From NCBI GenBank assembly GCA_963920575.1, contig OY986967.1, positions 4,793,166 through 4,857,165 of the forward strand: a stretch of 64,000 bases of DNA, in the 5' to 3' direction. The notes below the pieces were generated by a model that had not been told where the DNA came from, did no database searches, and saw nothing but the letters and a program-made list of their open reading frames with translations. The stretch's first letter is position 1. Each line of letters starts with the position of its first letter. Position numbers and translations under genes: made by a program. This DNA comes from Narthecium ossifragum (taxonomy: Eukaryota > Streptophyta > Magnoliopsida > Dioscoreales > Nartheciaceae). Shown here piece after piece: positions 12,583-23,970 of this stretch.

Positions 12583-14780
12583 TCATTTTGGACATCTATT
12601 GGACATCCCAAGCTCCCTTAATAGATATAGAAACATGTCTTCACTCAAGGGTTTGGTTAGAATATCCATAATTTGATACTCGGTACTAAGAAGTTCAAGT
12701 GCAATATCTCCTTTTTGTGTATGATCACGAAGAAAATTGTGTCGAATTTCTATGTGCTTTGTTTTAGAATGTAGGATGGGATTCTTGGAAAGGCTTATGG
12801 CACTAGTGTTGTCACATCTAATGGGCATTTTGCCTACATGTATGTTGTAATCTACCAATTGCATTTTCATCCAAAGTAATTGGACACAACAACTACCCGC
12901 CGTAATATATTGCGCTTCGGCGGTGGATAAAGCAACAGAATTTTGCTTCTTGGAGAACCAAGAAACAAGTGCATGACCAAGAAAGTGACATATACCACTT
13001 ATGCTTTTTCTATCAAGCCTACATACGGCAAAATCCGTATCGGAGTAGGCAATTAGCTCAAAAGATGATATTCTAGGATACCATAAATCATAGTTTCGGG
13101 TTCCTAATAGATATCTAAAGATCCTCTTGACCGCAACCAAATGAGATTCCTTAGGACAAGATTGATATCTAGCACATAGGCAAACACTAAACATGATGTC
13201 CGGTCTACTAGCGGTCAATTAAAGTAAAGAACCAATCATCCCTCTATAAAACGTTTGATCAAAGGGGTTCCCATTTTCATCATTGTCTAATTTAAGTGTT
13301 GTACACATGGGGGTTCTATAAATTTTGGATTGGACAAAATCATATTTCTTGAGTAGGTCTCTAGTGTATTTGTCTTGACTAACAAAGATCCATTCTCGAG
13401 TTTGCATGATTTGTAAACCAAGAAAGTAACTGAGTTCGCCCATCAAACTCATTTCAAATTCACTTTACATACAAGAGGCAAATTCTTCACAAAGCATTTT
13501 ATTTGAGGATCCAAAGATGATATCATCCACATAAATTTGAACTAATAAAAGGTCCTTTCCTTTTGATTTTGTAAAAAGAGTAGTATCAATCTTTCCTCTA
13601 TAAAAATCATTATCCATCAAGAATTTGCTAAGCCTTTCATAACAAGCTCTACTAGCTTGCTTTAAAACATACAAGGCTTTAGTGAGTTTGAAAACATGAT
13701 CCCCTAACTTGTGATCCTCAAAACCGGGGGGTTGTTCAACATAGACTTCTTCCTTTAAGAAACCATTCAAAAATGCACTTTTGACATCCATTTGATATAA
13801 TTTGAAATCTTTGTAAGATGCAAAAGCTAGAAGTAGTCTTATTGCCTCAAGTCTAGCAATTGGTGCAAAAGTCTCATCAAAATCAATTCCTTCTTGTTGA
13901 TTGAAGCCTTTTGCATCTAGTCTAGTTTTATTCTTTGTAATTATCTTAGATTCATCCATATTATTTCTAAACATCCATTTAGTGCCAATGACGGGATGAT
14001 CATAAGGTCTATTTATCAAATTCCAAACTTTATTTCTTTCAAATTGATTCAACTCTTCTTGCATTGTTAAAATCCAATGATCATCCTCTAGTGCTTCCTC
14101 AATCGTTTTGGACTCAATTTCAGATAAGAAGGCTAGATTTGCACATACATTTAATGAAGATCTAGTTTGGATCCCTTTCGATGGTTCACCAATTAACAAT
14201 TCCTTTGGATGTGAGGATGCATATTTCCAATATTTAGGCAAATCATGATGTTGATCACTAGGTGTAATTTCAAGTGTTTCCTCAAATCTATCATTCAAAT
14301 CTTCAACATCGTTTTGGGTTTCATCTACTATTTCTTTTGATCTAGCATCAAATTTTCCAAGATTGTCTTTGCCATTGTTTAAGATAAATTACTTGCAACC
14401 AAAAGCTCTAAAGTACCCAATATTTGGGATTCTTCCTTTCCAAAGCTTATAGGGGTTTTTCTTCAAAATAGGTCTCAAGGTTACTCTATTGATCACATGG
14501 CAAGAAGTATTAATCGCTTCGGCCCAAAAGTACTTAGGAAGATTATTCTCACATAATAGAGTTCTAGCCATGTTTTCGATTTTTCCTTTCAACAACACCA
14601 TTTTCTTGAGTGATTTTAGGTGATGAGAAGTTATGGGAATCCCGTTGTCATTGCAAAACTTTTCTAGGTAGAAGTTCTTGAATTCTCCTCCATGGTCACT
14701 TCTAATGCATGTAATGAGAATACCTTTCTCATTTTGGACTCTTCTACAAAAGTTGATGAATTCCTCAAAGACTTCATCTT
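12583..14780 (-). pseudogene. Copia pol remnant: C-terminal integrase, RT, RNase H
   Basis: The minus strand first shows the end of the integrase core (IRSDHGGEFKNFY at about 14700, then LPKYFWAEAINTSCHVINR at about 14520). RT follows: [49 protein letters not shown] and the catalytic YVDDIIFGS at about 13525. Then LGLQIMQ and RNase H (LIAYSDTDFA, SISGICHFLG, VSWFSKKQNSVALSTAEAQY, DNTSAISLSKNP, HIEIRHNF), ending DILTKPL near 12650. Domain order and motifs are those of Ty1/copia. At least four frame breaks are present. Protease and the zinc-binding and first catalytic part of integrase are missing: gag joins integrase directly near 14780. Confidence 0.9.
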
Positions 14781-15950
14781 TTTTCTTCTTCTACTTTCTT
14801 CAAGTCCTTACAAGTAGCATAATATTTCTTTTTAAGGAACTTGAAATCATTAGCTAAAGCATGATAAGCATCAAAAAGTTCTTCAAATGCAACCTCATCT
14901 TCTACCTCATTTTCCTCTTCTTTCTCATCTCCATGTGCCATTAAGCATATGTTAGTTACCTCTTGTTCTTCTTAATTGGATGAGGTCACCACATCACTTT
15001 CTCCCTAAATAGCCATCATTGCTTTCTTTTTCTTGAACTCCTTATTTGAAGGCTTCTTGAGTTGAGGACAATCAAACTTGATGTGCCCGAGCTTCCTACA
15101 CTCATAACATATGATTTCATTTGAGTTAAAGGAAGTAGGATTGTATTTTTCACCTTTGGGGAATTTCTTTTTGAAGAATTTCTTTCCTCCTTGGTGCTTG
15201 AAGATCTTTTGAATTCTTCTTGATATCATCGCCAATTCTTCATCATCATCTCCTTCACTTGAATCGGATGAGTCTTTACTAGATGACTTGAAAGCAACCG
15301 TCTTCTTCTTTTTATCTCCTTCTTCGTTGCTTCTCTTCAAGTTCATCTCATAGGTCATGAGGGAACCCATGAGCTCATCAAGTGACAATTTTGAAAGATC
15401 TTTAGCTTCTTCGATGGCCGTCATTTTCGGATCCCAAAACTTAGGTACACACCTAAGAATCTTTCTCACAACCTCATCGTTAGCATAAGTTCTTCCAAGT
15501 GATTCAAGAACATTCATGATATTAGTAAAACGAGTAAACATCTCACTAATAATTTCATTATCTTTCATGCAAAAAAGTTCATATTCATGCACAAGCATAC
15601 TAATTTTGGATTCCTTAACTCGACTAGTTCCCTCATATATAACCTCAAGTTTCTCCCAAATCTCTTTAGCCGATTTGCGTCCGAAAACTCTATTAAATTC
15701 ATTTGGACTAAGGGTACAAAATAAGTGATTTTTGGCCTTGGCATTGATTTGGGGTATACTCACTCTTGGTTTTTAGAACTTCCCTTCCCTCAATGATTTG
15801 CATAAGAATAATGGGTCCATCCTCTATCATCATCCAAGCCTCATAATCCATATATTGTATGAATATTTTCATCTTGGTCTTCTAATATGTATAGTTCGAT
15901 CCATTAAAGTATGATGGCTTAATGGTAGCTTGTCCATCTACGTTTTCCAT
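14781..15950 (-). pseudogene. Copia gag remnant
   Basis: Begins at ATG 15950 (MENVDGQATIKPSYFNGSNY), with a stop soon after and a frameshift near 15765. From 15763 an open frame of 252 residues carries the capsid-like UBN2 region (LFCTLSPNEFNRVFGRKSAKEIWEKL; VRKILRCVPKFWDPKMTAIEEAKD) and a basic linker (KFFKKKFPKGEKY). A CCHC knuckle, CYECRKLGHIKFDCP, follows at about residues 220-234. Downstream the acidic C-terminus continues past a stop to about 14785. Gag packages element RNA into virus-like particles. This copy cannot make a full-length product. Confidence 0.9.
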
Positions 15951-16000
15951 CTCTAGATAGGATCCTCTACGGGTTATTGCACCACTAAAATAGAGACCTA

Positions 16001-16013
16001 GCTCTGATACCAA
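16001..16013 (-). other. Copia primer binding site
   Basis: The minus strand reads TTGGTATCAGAGC, two bases from the LTR end CTTCA. It matches the 3' end of plant initiator tRNA-Met, the usual copia primer. Confidence 0.85.
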
Positions 16014-16014
16014 T

Positions 16015-16660
16015 TGAAGGTCCAAGAGGGGGGTGAATTGGACTCTTTTTGAAAAACTAGATGAATAGAAAAATCAGGTGGGAGAGATCTAACACCTTAA
16101 ATGCTTGTAGATCATATGAAACTAAAGTAAATCAACACGCAAGAATTATATGAAAGAAGGGTTAGAGAGATAGCACCAATTTTATAGTGGTTCGGCCCAA
16201 CTCTTGGTCTACGTCCACTTCTCTCAAGGTCCTCCTTGAGGTTCCACTACTTGCAAATCTTTACATGCTTTTTTTCTAAGCTTCCTAGTGCTTGGTAACC
16301 TTACAATCATAGCCAACAGCCGTTGGATTACTCTCAATGTACTTCTTCACACTCGAAGAAGATTTACAAACGTTGTAGCTCAAAGGAAATGAGTAGTAAA
16401 CTCTTGCTTAGACTTGCTCAAATGATCTTAGAAATATCAATAATAGTTGTGGCAAGTTTACAATAAAGAACTACTTATATCTGGCCTCCCACCAGCTCAA
16501 AAAGCACATCCAACGACTCCCTGCAACTCTCCAATGGCTAGGTTTTTACTCTGCGTGTTGCTAGCGGTCGATCCATGCATCGTTCGCCACATCGACCGTC
16601 ATGTACAAAAACTCAGCCTTCTTGAGCCGCGGTCGATCCACCCATCGACCGCCGTATCGA
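16015..16660 (-). repeat. Copia 5' LTR, truncated
   Basis: Aligns with 4071-4720 with scattered substitutions, then stops at CCGCCGTATCGA. The remaining roughly 460 bases of the LTR are absent, which suggests deletion or replacement by the DNA that follows. Confidence 0.85.
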
Positions 16661-17580
16661 GTGTCTAGCAAAAACCCTTCGTGGTATTTTCCATCTTCTC
16701 TCCTCCCTTGTCTTCTTCTTTTCTCTTATTCTTCCCCTCTTTCCTTCCTCCTCCTCGTCTCTAGCAAACACCATCGTTTTGAAGCCTTTCTTCTCCGGCG
16801 AAGTCCAACTCGGTGATGCCTCAACTTCCCCGCTCCGGTGATGACGCATCCACACTGTTTGCTCCACTTCCCCGTTCGTGACGCCGAAGGTCGGGGAGAT
16901 CGGGGGATCGTAGGTCGGGTGAGGAGATCGGGGAGATCAGGAGGTCGGAGGTTCCGAGGTCGACGGAGAAGCTTGGAATCGCGACAGAGGTACCCTCACC
17001 CACCCCACCTCTCTCTTTCATCACCGGTCCCGGCCGCCTGGAGCCCATCTTGGGGTCTCTCTTCCATGGTGTCTCCTCCTTCGATATCGTCACCCGTCGG
17101 AACCCTGACGCCCAACGCCCGGGCGCCACGGCTGCTCTTTGCCGTCGAGCTCCGCCACAAGCCACCCCAACGTCCCTCCACCACCGACGCTGCCGCGAGT
17201 CTGGACTCCTCTCCTCCGTGAACGCCGGCTCGCAAAACTGGACTCCTCGCCTCCGTCCTCCAACGCCGGCTCCAACCTCTTTCTCTTCTCCTCGGCGCCA
17301 GTCGCGGGCAAAGCCTCAGAGGATGACGTCGCTGGTGGCAGCAGTCGCCACCCCCGGTACCCTCTACCGTCGACACTGTTGCAAGCCTGGACTCCTCTCC
17401 TCCTTGAACGCCAGCTCATCGCTTCCGTCTTCGCTTCACCTCTCCTCCGTGAATGCCGTTGTCCCAACCCACACTACTCTCTCTCTCTCTCTCATAAACT
17501 CTCTCCCATAATCACCCCCACCACCTCTCTCGTTGGAACCGTTGTTAACCGACTGCCCAGGAACTGTTGTATGATGAGAA
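16661..17580. repeat. GC-rich cargo-like repeat related to 31415-31965
   Basis: A pyrimidine-rich start (16680-16760) is followed by GC-rich sequence that matches the inside of the second Harbinger-like element nearly throughout to about 17320 (for example TCGTTTTGAAGCC, AAGTCCAACTCGG, GGCGCCAGTCGCGGGCAAAG). Open frames exist on both strands, but none shows a recognisable domain or the same frame kept in both copies. I read it as a mobile, gene-derived or promoter/5'UTR-derived segment rather than a working gene. From 17330 to 17580 it has further GC-rich sequence with a short CT run. Confidence 0.55.
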
Positions 17581-17589
17581 CCATGACAT

Positions 17590-17715
17590 AATATAAAAAT
17601 GTATATGCTAACTCAGGGAATATATATAAAGCTAACTTAGAAAATATGTATATGTAAATAATCTTATAAAGGGAAAACGGGAGTAACCGTTTTTGCACCT
17701 TATAATATTGATGTC
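17590..17715. repeat. End of the GTAACCGTTTTTGC MITE family
   Basis: Words TATGCTAACTCAGGGAATAT, AAGCTAACTTAG and AACCGTTTTTGCACCTTATAA match, in order, the arms of the long-TIR MITE at 55880-56113. Only one arm is seen here. Confidence 0.6.
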
Positions 17716-17748
17716 TTTGACACTTCAGTACATTAATTTTTAAAAAAA

Positions 17749-17876
17749 GATTTGTGTACATGAGATGTACCCATGTACACAAATCCTTACCGTTGGATTG
17801 AATCGGGCACACATCCCGATTCAATCCAACGGATACTGTTTTAGGTACATGATACATGCCATGTACCCAAAACAGT
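17749..17876. repeat. Block of three adjacent inverted repeats
   Basis: Arm pairs: 17749-17762 with 17772-17785 (14 bp, perfect, GATTTGTGTACATG); 17790-17807 with 17815-17832 (18 bp, perfect, CCGTTGGATTGAATCGGG); 17835-17851 with 17860-17876 (16 of 17). Loops are 7-9 bases. It is not a transcription terminator in a plant context. It could be a small foldback element. Confidence 0.85.
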
Positions 17877-17899
17877 GCTCTTAATTTTTTGTTAGCTTT

Positions 17900-18850
17900 T
17901 CCCTTGCACGCAGTATCCAAATTTGGATGTGATATGATTTAGAATCATGGCCAATGAATAGGAGACCCCACTCACATCACTGCGTATGGTCTCTTTGTCC
18001 CCTGTTTTTTGATTGGTGCTATATGACAAAAGCTTCTAGGACATGGCATCCAACTGGTCAGAAGACATTACGACCTAACATAAAGTCAAAATAAAAAACG
18101 AAAAAAAATTTAAAACACTAAGTATTAAAAGTGAAATAAAAAAAAGAAGAAAACTAATAAGTTCAAAAGCAATGGAACTGAAGTGGGATTTCTCAAGCTT
18201 TAGAGAAGAAGATTGAAGTTTGAACACATTTCTAACTAAAATTTATTGCACATCCTCCATTTTTGTGAAAATTTGATTAATATATTAGAGGGGATGTTAT
18301 CACCACCTTGGGAGGGTAACTCCCAACCAAAGATAGGATCCATAGATTTAATGCTCTTAATAACTCCAAAACCAATGATGAAAAAAGAACCCACACTCAA
18401 AGTAGAAAGAAAGCTTGCAAACTAAGGCAAGCACAGTCTTATTAGACAAGCCAAATCTTATCTTCAAAATAGAAAAAAGATCAGGTTTTATTTGCCATTA
18501 TGGTGCATTTATTACCTACTTATGTTCAAATTTAGGAACTTTGTCATCAAATATGAATCCATATAGGAAGACTTTAGTGGCAAGAAATAACAACATATAA
18601 AAATGGTACAAAAATTTATGACCATATTTTTTTTACCTTAATGCTACCAAGTATGGAGATAAAAAATTCCAAGTAATGAATTGTAGAAATTGCCATGATT
18701 GCTAATTATATACCATTTTTGTAACATATGAACACAATTATATTAAAAAATTAACACAAAATAGTTCCAATTTCTAAACAATTAGGAGGAATTATCAACA
18801 AGTTAACAACTCTAAGGAAATTAATCAAAGTATCTACCATGCATGAATCC
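17900..18850. other. AT-rich spacer downstream of the zinc-finger gene
   Basis: No coding, RNA or repeat feature recognised. It should contain the 3'UTR of the minus-strand gene at its right end. Confidence 0.5.
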
Positions 18851-19648
18851 TTAAAGCTTGAGAGTTAAATCCAATTGCTGCACTTCCTCCTGCCTAATCA
18901 CACTCAAATGATCGACCAAACCGCCGCCGGCCGGTGCCAATCCGAACCCTCCTCCTCCCGCCATTCCCGCCGGCCCATCGAACCTTGCCGCCGTCGCTCT
19001 TCCATACAAGTCTTCAGCTGTCAGCCTCCCCACAGCCGCTCCTGGCGTCGCCACCGACGGCCGCCACCACCCTCGTCGTAGCTGCGCCATCGCCGCGGCC
19101 GAAGCCGACGTCACCATGGTGGCGTACGGCTTATGGATCATCGAGTGCACTTGAATGCCGAGAGGCCTACTGCCGGCGCCGCTGGCGCCATATGACCCAT
19201 GCATGACCATAGCCGACGGCACGCTCGCCGGCTGCCAGTGGTGACTGTGCATCGGCTGGCCGCGCTTGGCCAGGGACCGTTCGCGCTTGTGCGCATTCTG
19301 ATGGCCGCCGAGTGCCTGCGAGCTGTAGAACTTTCTGCCACAGTAGTTGCACGAGAACACACGCGGTTCCGGCTGCTCAGGCGGCTCCACAGCCTCCTCC
19401 ACCGTCCTCGACGGCGCTGGCGGCTCCACGCTCGACCCAACTGATCCAATCAAGTCTAGCTCGACCACAGGCTTGGGATCCAACACGCTAGACGGCATGG
19501 ATTGGTCTCCGGCGCCATCCTCCATCTCGATCTCCTCTTTCTCAGTAGTGGTGACTTCATGATCAGGTTGAGGGATCTCGAAGACTGATATGCTTGAAGA
19601 CTCTGAGAGATCACCCTCCACCATGGTTTGGATTTGTGGTGGCTCCAT
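18851..19648 (-). CDS. C2H2 zinc-finger transcriptional repressor, ZFP1/3/4-like
   Basis: An intact, intronless 265-residue protein. Residues 1-95 are acidic and Ser/Pro-rich, with an LDL word at 64-66. One C2H2 finger lies at about 98-120 (Cys100, Cys103, His116, His120) and contains the plant-specific QALGGH helix (111-116), followed by the basic run [10 protein letters not shown]. The middle has [15 protein letters not shown], which I associate with ZFP4-like proteins. The C-terminus is LDLTLKL (259-265), an EAR repression motif that recruits TOPLESS-type corepressors. Known relatives act in the nucleus in hormone responses and trichome or organ development; the role here is inferred. The ATG at 19648 is the first in frame and lies 65-85 bases from a TATA tract. 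The 3' half is very GC-rich. It is one of only two host genes in the window and is flanked by repeats. Confidence 0.9.
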   Translation of the reverse strand: MEPPQIQTMVEGDLSESSSISVFEIPQPDHEVTTTEKEEIEMEDGAGDQSMPSSVLDPKPVVELDLIGSVGSSVEPPAPSRTVEEAVEPPEQPEPRVFSCNYCGRKFYSSQALGGHQNAHKRERSLAKRGQPMHSHHWQPASVPSAMVMHGSYGASGAGSRPLGIQVHSMIHKPYATMVTSASAAAMAQLRRGWWRPSVATPGAAVGRLTAEDLYGRATAARFDGPAGMAGGGGFGLAPAGGGLVDHLSVIRQEEVQQLDLTLKL

Positions 19649-19707
19649 GGATGATGGGCGGTGGCGTTCTTGGCTTTTGGCACTTATAAGGTGTTGTATT
19701 TCATGGG

Positions 19708-19855
<148 letters not shown>

Positions 19856-19924
19856 TTAGTATTGATGAGATATATATGATGTAATGTGATCAATCTTTCA
19901 TGTATGGAAGGTGACGGAATTGGT

Positions 19925-20288
19925 CGTGGAGGATGCGAGGGTGTTGTGACATCGCTGTAGCAATGGTGTCGCATTTCCAACAACTTTGGACCGCCCCTGA
20001 AGAAGAAGAGGAGCTTCCTCTGCCGGATCTGCCTTGTTTAAGCCAGGATTGTATATCAAGTATTTCAGGTGAAGTAACCAAAAGTGAGATCTATGATGCT
20101 ATGAAGGAGAGGAGGCAAATAAATGCCCTGGTCTTAATGGATTGGCCATTGAATTTTATGTTAAATTCTGGAACGTGATCAATCCTGATTTTGTGGAGCT
20201 CATTCTTGGATTTTTAAGAGCCGCAAGATTACCTCTGAATTGGAACGATTCTCGTTAATTCCGAAGTTAGCCAATCCGAGAAGACTGG
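19925..20288 (+). pseudogene. LINE reverse transcriptase, N-terminal part (5'-truncated)
   Basis: Reads ITISG-type start of RT (ISGEVTKSEIYDAMKERRQ), then after a frameshift LNGLAIEFYVKFWNVINPDFVELILGF and, after another, LIPKLANPRRL. This is the entry region of plant L1-type RT. It stops exactly at the Harbinger terminal repeat at 20289 and continues (KDFRPISL) at 32435, so one LINE was split by DNA transposons. Confidence 0.8.
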
Positions 20289-20903
20289 CTGCGTTTGGTT
20301 GCATGACGGGAGAGATAGAGGGAGAGCGAGTGAGAGAGGGAGAGGAGTGGAAAGGAATGGGATTGTCCTCGTTAGTGTTTGGTATGACCATGGGAGAGGG
20401 AGAGGGAAAAACGTTGCTTTTGTTCGGTATTTCCAAATTAAAGATGGGAAAGGAATGGAATGATATTGAAGTTACTAATATACCCCTTGCTATATTATAA
20501 CGTATTTTGTGATCTTAAACTTTCTATTTTTAGTAAAAAAAATTATATTATTAATTTCTTTTTAAGAATTAAAGAGAAAAAATGCAACAAACTCACACTT
20601 TTTTTTAAGCTTGACCAACACAACTGTCATTAAAGTTGTTTAATGCATAGTTAACAAACATATAAACAATAGTATGGTAGACATGTAGTAAAGAATCAAA
20701 AGCATGGCTACCCAAGTTTCAGGATCTGATCTAGCTGCAGGGGGTTTATTATCAGCAATATGGTAAATTTGATTAGAGAAAAGAAATCCAATACGACAGT
20801 CGACAGAGATTATCAAGCTAAGATTTCAAGTAACAACAAGAAGCATTTCCTTCATTTTTCTTCTATGAGTAGTACACTCATAGAAGATTGCATACCTATA
20901 AGA

Positions 20904-21953
20904 TCATGGGTTATCTATGATGTCCTTAACAAATTCAACCCTTTCATTAAGGGGAAGACTGAAAAAAAGTGCAACCAGTGAATCATCAGACCCTATTATG
21001 CGCTCAGCAGTATGACGTTGTTTCGTACTTAGTTCTTTCAAGGCCTGTAGTTCCTCATAAAATTTGTCTCTCTTTTCAGCAAACTTCAGCTCAGCCCCCA
21101 TTGCCATGCTCATCTCATGAGATGCATTCTCAATGTGAGTCCCTAGTGTTGAAGATGCCTCACGAATAGCTTGAACAACAGCATTGTCAATACTTGATTT
21201 TCTTTTGGGTTTACCATGTGAAGTAGGTTCTGCTGTTTGTGGAGCAAGTTCTGGCTCAGTAGCAGTGCTGGCTTGAGGTGTGGGCACGTTGGCATTCGAA
21301 GAATGAGGAATATCAATATTGGGAGGCATTGACATGTAGTAGTCATAATACATGTTCATATCAGCGCTATATTCTTCTTCATTAGTCTGAACTTCTTCAT
21401 TCCTAATCTCCTCAACAATATCAGCTGCTGTTTGTGCATCTCTACCAGTTGCACGATCTCTCCCATAGACAATGCATAGTGTTTCAAAATGCTCAAACTT
21501 CTTACCCCTCACTTTTTTTGCTTTGGGATGAGCCTGCAACAAGTTGTGTTGATGAATTTAATACAAAGTACAAAAAATATTGCAAGCTAACAAGTCAATC
21601 TAATAATCAGATCAATGATTTTATACCTTAAGATATGCTTCCCAAACTGGTGTCTCAGCAACTACAAATTTATTATTTGGATCCCATCCAAATCCACTAG
21701 TATTCGGACCATACACCATATCATACACTAGTGAAAAGTTTGCCTTCAATGTCTTCAATCTTGATTCAATATTCGGCTTTGCCTTTATAGTCGTATTAGG
21801 CAAATGCTTTCTAATTTCTTCTTCTAAAGCTTCAAGATACCCATGCTTGAATCCATTATCAGCATTAAAAGTCCCTTTGTTGTATAAATCCAACAAAGAT
21901 GCAACTAGTAGTGTGTCCTCCTCCATAGTCCATTCATGTTTTTCATTTGACAT
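20904..21953 (-). CDS. Harbinger ORF1, Myb/SANT-like DNA-binding protein, two exons
   Basis: Exon 1 (21953-21627) encodes MSNEKHEWTMEEDTLLVASL and a trihelix/Myb-SANT-like domain through WDPNNKFVVAETPVWEAYLK. A GTATAA donor and TTGCAG acceptor define the intron (21626-21534). Exon 2 (21533-20904) continues in phase (AHPKAKKVRGKKFEHFETL) with an acidic segment, a basic KPKRKSS likely nuclear signal, and a helical C-terminus ending IIDNP. The total is about 318 residues, with no stop or frameshift. In Harbinger elements this protein cooperates with the transposase by helping it enter the nucleus and bind the element ends. The frame is intact, unlike every other transposon gene here except possibly its partner. 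Confidence 0.85.
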
Positions 21954-23970
21954 GGCTACAGAACAAGATAAGCATAGATACAAATACCCAATTACATTTT
22001 TAGTGCACAAGACAAATGATATATAGGTATATATCATAACCAACTTAGTTCAACATACATCAGTATATATACAATGAGAAAAGAAAATCAAGTTCAAATT
22101 CACCATTAGAAAGCTAAAGCATTAACCATACACCAACATGCGTAAGTAACAAACTACTAAGTTCTAGCTGAAATTTAAAGCTATAAAATCATCCATGTGG
22201 TCTTGAAGCCCTCCATTCATTATACATATTGGTAGCCAACTCCATTCGCCAATTAGTCCAGGCATCGGTTGGTTCAATTGAGCATGCTGCCTCTTCATTG
22301 GCCTCATCCATGATAACTCCATTAGTCATGTAATTCTCAAGTGGGTCCTCATCCATTTCCCTTCTTATTAGGTTATGCATGAGACAACACACAATAATTA
22401 TACGGTTTTGTGTCCTAACTGGATAGAAGGAAGGACTCCTAAGTATCACCCACCGCTTTTTTAAGAGCCCAAAGCATCTTTCAATGATATTTCGTGCTGA
22501 AGAATGCTTCACGTTATAAAACTCTATTGGATTTGTGAGGACCTGTCCCTCTACCCCTGTGGCTCGTTGTAGACCGCAAGGGCAATTTGTTAAATTACGC
22601 CTTGTTGGTTTGTTTCACACTCGCGTGTGCACACACTGGCCTTCTTTGTGTTAGTGCTTGTTTAGAATGGCTAAGTGAACCCGATATCGGAAGATCTGAG
22701 CTTGGGCTTGTGTTTTAGCCCAAGTTTGCCTTTCTGGGCGAAGGAGATCGATCTGGATTGCTAATGAGATCGATCTGGCCTTGCTAGCCAGATCGATCTG
22801 ACATGCTTTGGAGATCAATCACTTAGTACAGAAGGTCTTTGGGCTGTTGGCGGCTCGGGAGCGATCGATCACTCCTTGGAGCGACCGATCGGACTCGAGT
22901 CGGTGGGTTTTCTGCTTCGCGAGGACGGCCGCCGTTGGCCGTCGCTCTCTCGTGTCAGAGGGGGAGGACTTTCCCTCCCCTCCCTTCTCTTTTTCCCCCT
23001 TCCCCTTTCCCCTTCTTTTCTTCCCCTTCTCCTCCTCCTTCTCCTCCTTTCTTCTTCCTTCTTCTTTCTTCTCCCGAAAGCTCTGCTTCCTTCCCATGTT
23101 TCCGGCAGCGAGCTTCATCTCCTCCGTTCTCCCTCCTCCAACCATCATTTTGGGTCCTCTAAGGCTCGTTGGATCCGTGGCGACGAGAGGAAGATCCCTG
23201 AAGTGGTTTGGTGCCTTGCTGGTGATCAACTCGCGGGGAATCAGCCGAGGAAGCGCTGTTAGGTAGGTTTATACCTACTGATGTTGTTTTTGGGTTTTCT
23301 CTAGATTTAGCCGTTGGATCTTGTTGATCTTTGTCTTGTTGGATTCTTCATGCCTAGTAGAATTACTGATTTGAGTTTCATGATCTTTGGTTGAGATCTG
23401 AGTAGGTTTTATGCATAATTAAGCTCCGATTTCTGGTTTTCTGCTGTTCTTGAAGAACAGCCGGCTTGCGAAGTGTTTTCCGGCCGGTACGTACATGATC
23501 TTGGTTTGGGATGAGCATAAGAGTTGTAGATCTTTGAGTTTATGCTCCAACCCCACTGATTTCATAATTTTCCGATTTTCGTACGAGTTTTTATGAATTG
23601 TTTTCTGGAGGGCTGCGTTGTAGCAATTAATTGGTAAGTTAGTTTGATTAACGGTTTTGATTAGTGTTTTCCCGTTAATCCAACCGTTGGATGATTATGG
23701 ATTTTGGATATGTTGATCATGGTATATACACCTACTGATGACTAAGTTGGATCTTGAATCCGACGCCGTTTGGATGTCAGATCGACGGGATCAATTAGCC
23801 CCTAAGTAGAGGCTTTTGGGTGTTTTGAATATAATATTATATTTCGGAATATAATATTATATTATTTTCTATTCATCATCGTTTTCGGGGTTGCTTCCCG
23901 TTGCAGGAGTCCGCGGTAGACGGTCGCGGTACCGTCGTAATGCCGGGACCCGCAGCAGATAGGCTGGCAG

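Larger units (their letters stand above)
4071..16660 (-). mobile_element. Defective SIRE-like Ty1/copia retrotransposon, 5' LTR truncated
   Basis: On the minus strand the order is LTR (16660-16015), primer site, gag, integrase piece, RT, RNase H, an extra 3' ORF, polypurine tract and LTR (5183-4071). Integrase preceding RT defines copia, and the long region with a further ORF downstream of pol is typical of the SIRE/Maximus group. The two LTR copies align for about 640 bases, starting TGAAGGTCCAAGAGG. The upstream LTR is cut off at 16660, where unrelated GC-rich DNA begins, so no TSD can be tested. Protease and the front half of integrase are deleted, and gag and pol are frameshifted. The element is dead. 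Solo LTR A interrupts the 3' ORF. Confidence 0.9.

Noticed and set aside
4071..16660. A TSD for the copia element
   Set aside because: The upstream LTR is truncated, so the outer flank that would carry the duplicate is missing.
16821..17591. Several 110-150 codon frames on both strands
   Set aside because: GC-rich DNA lacks stop codons by chance. The frames are not conserved in the homologous copy at 31415-31965.
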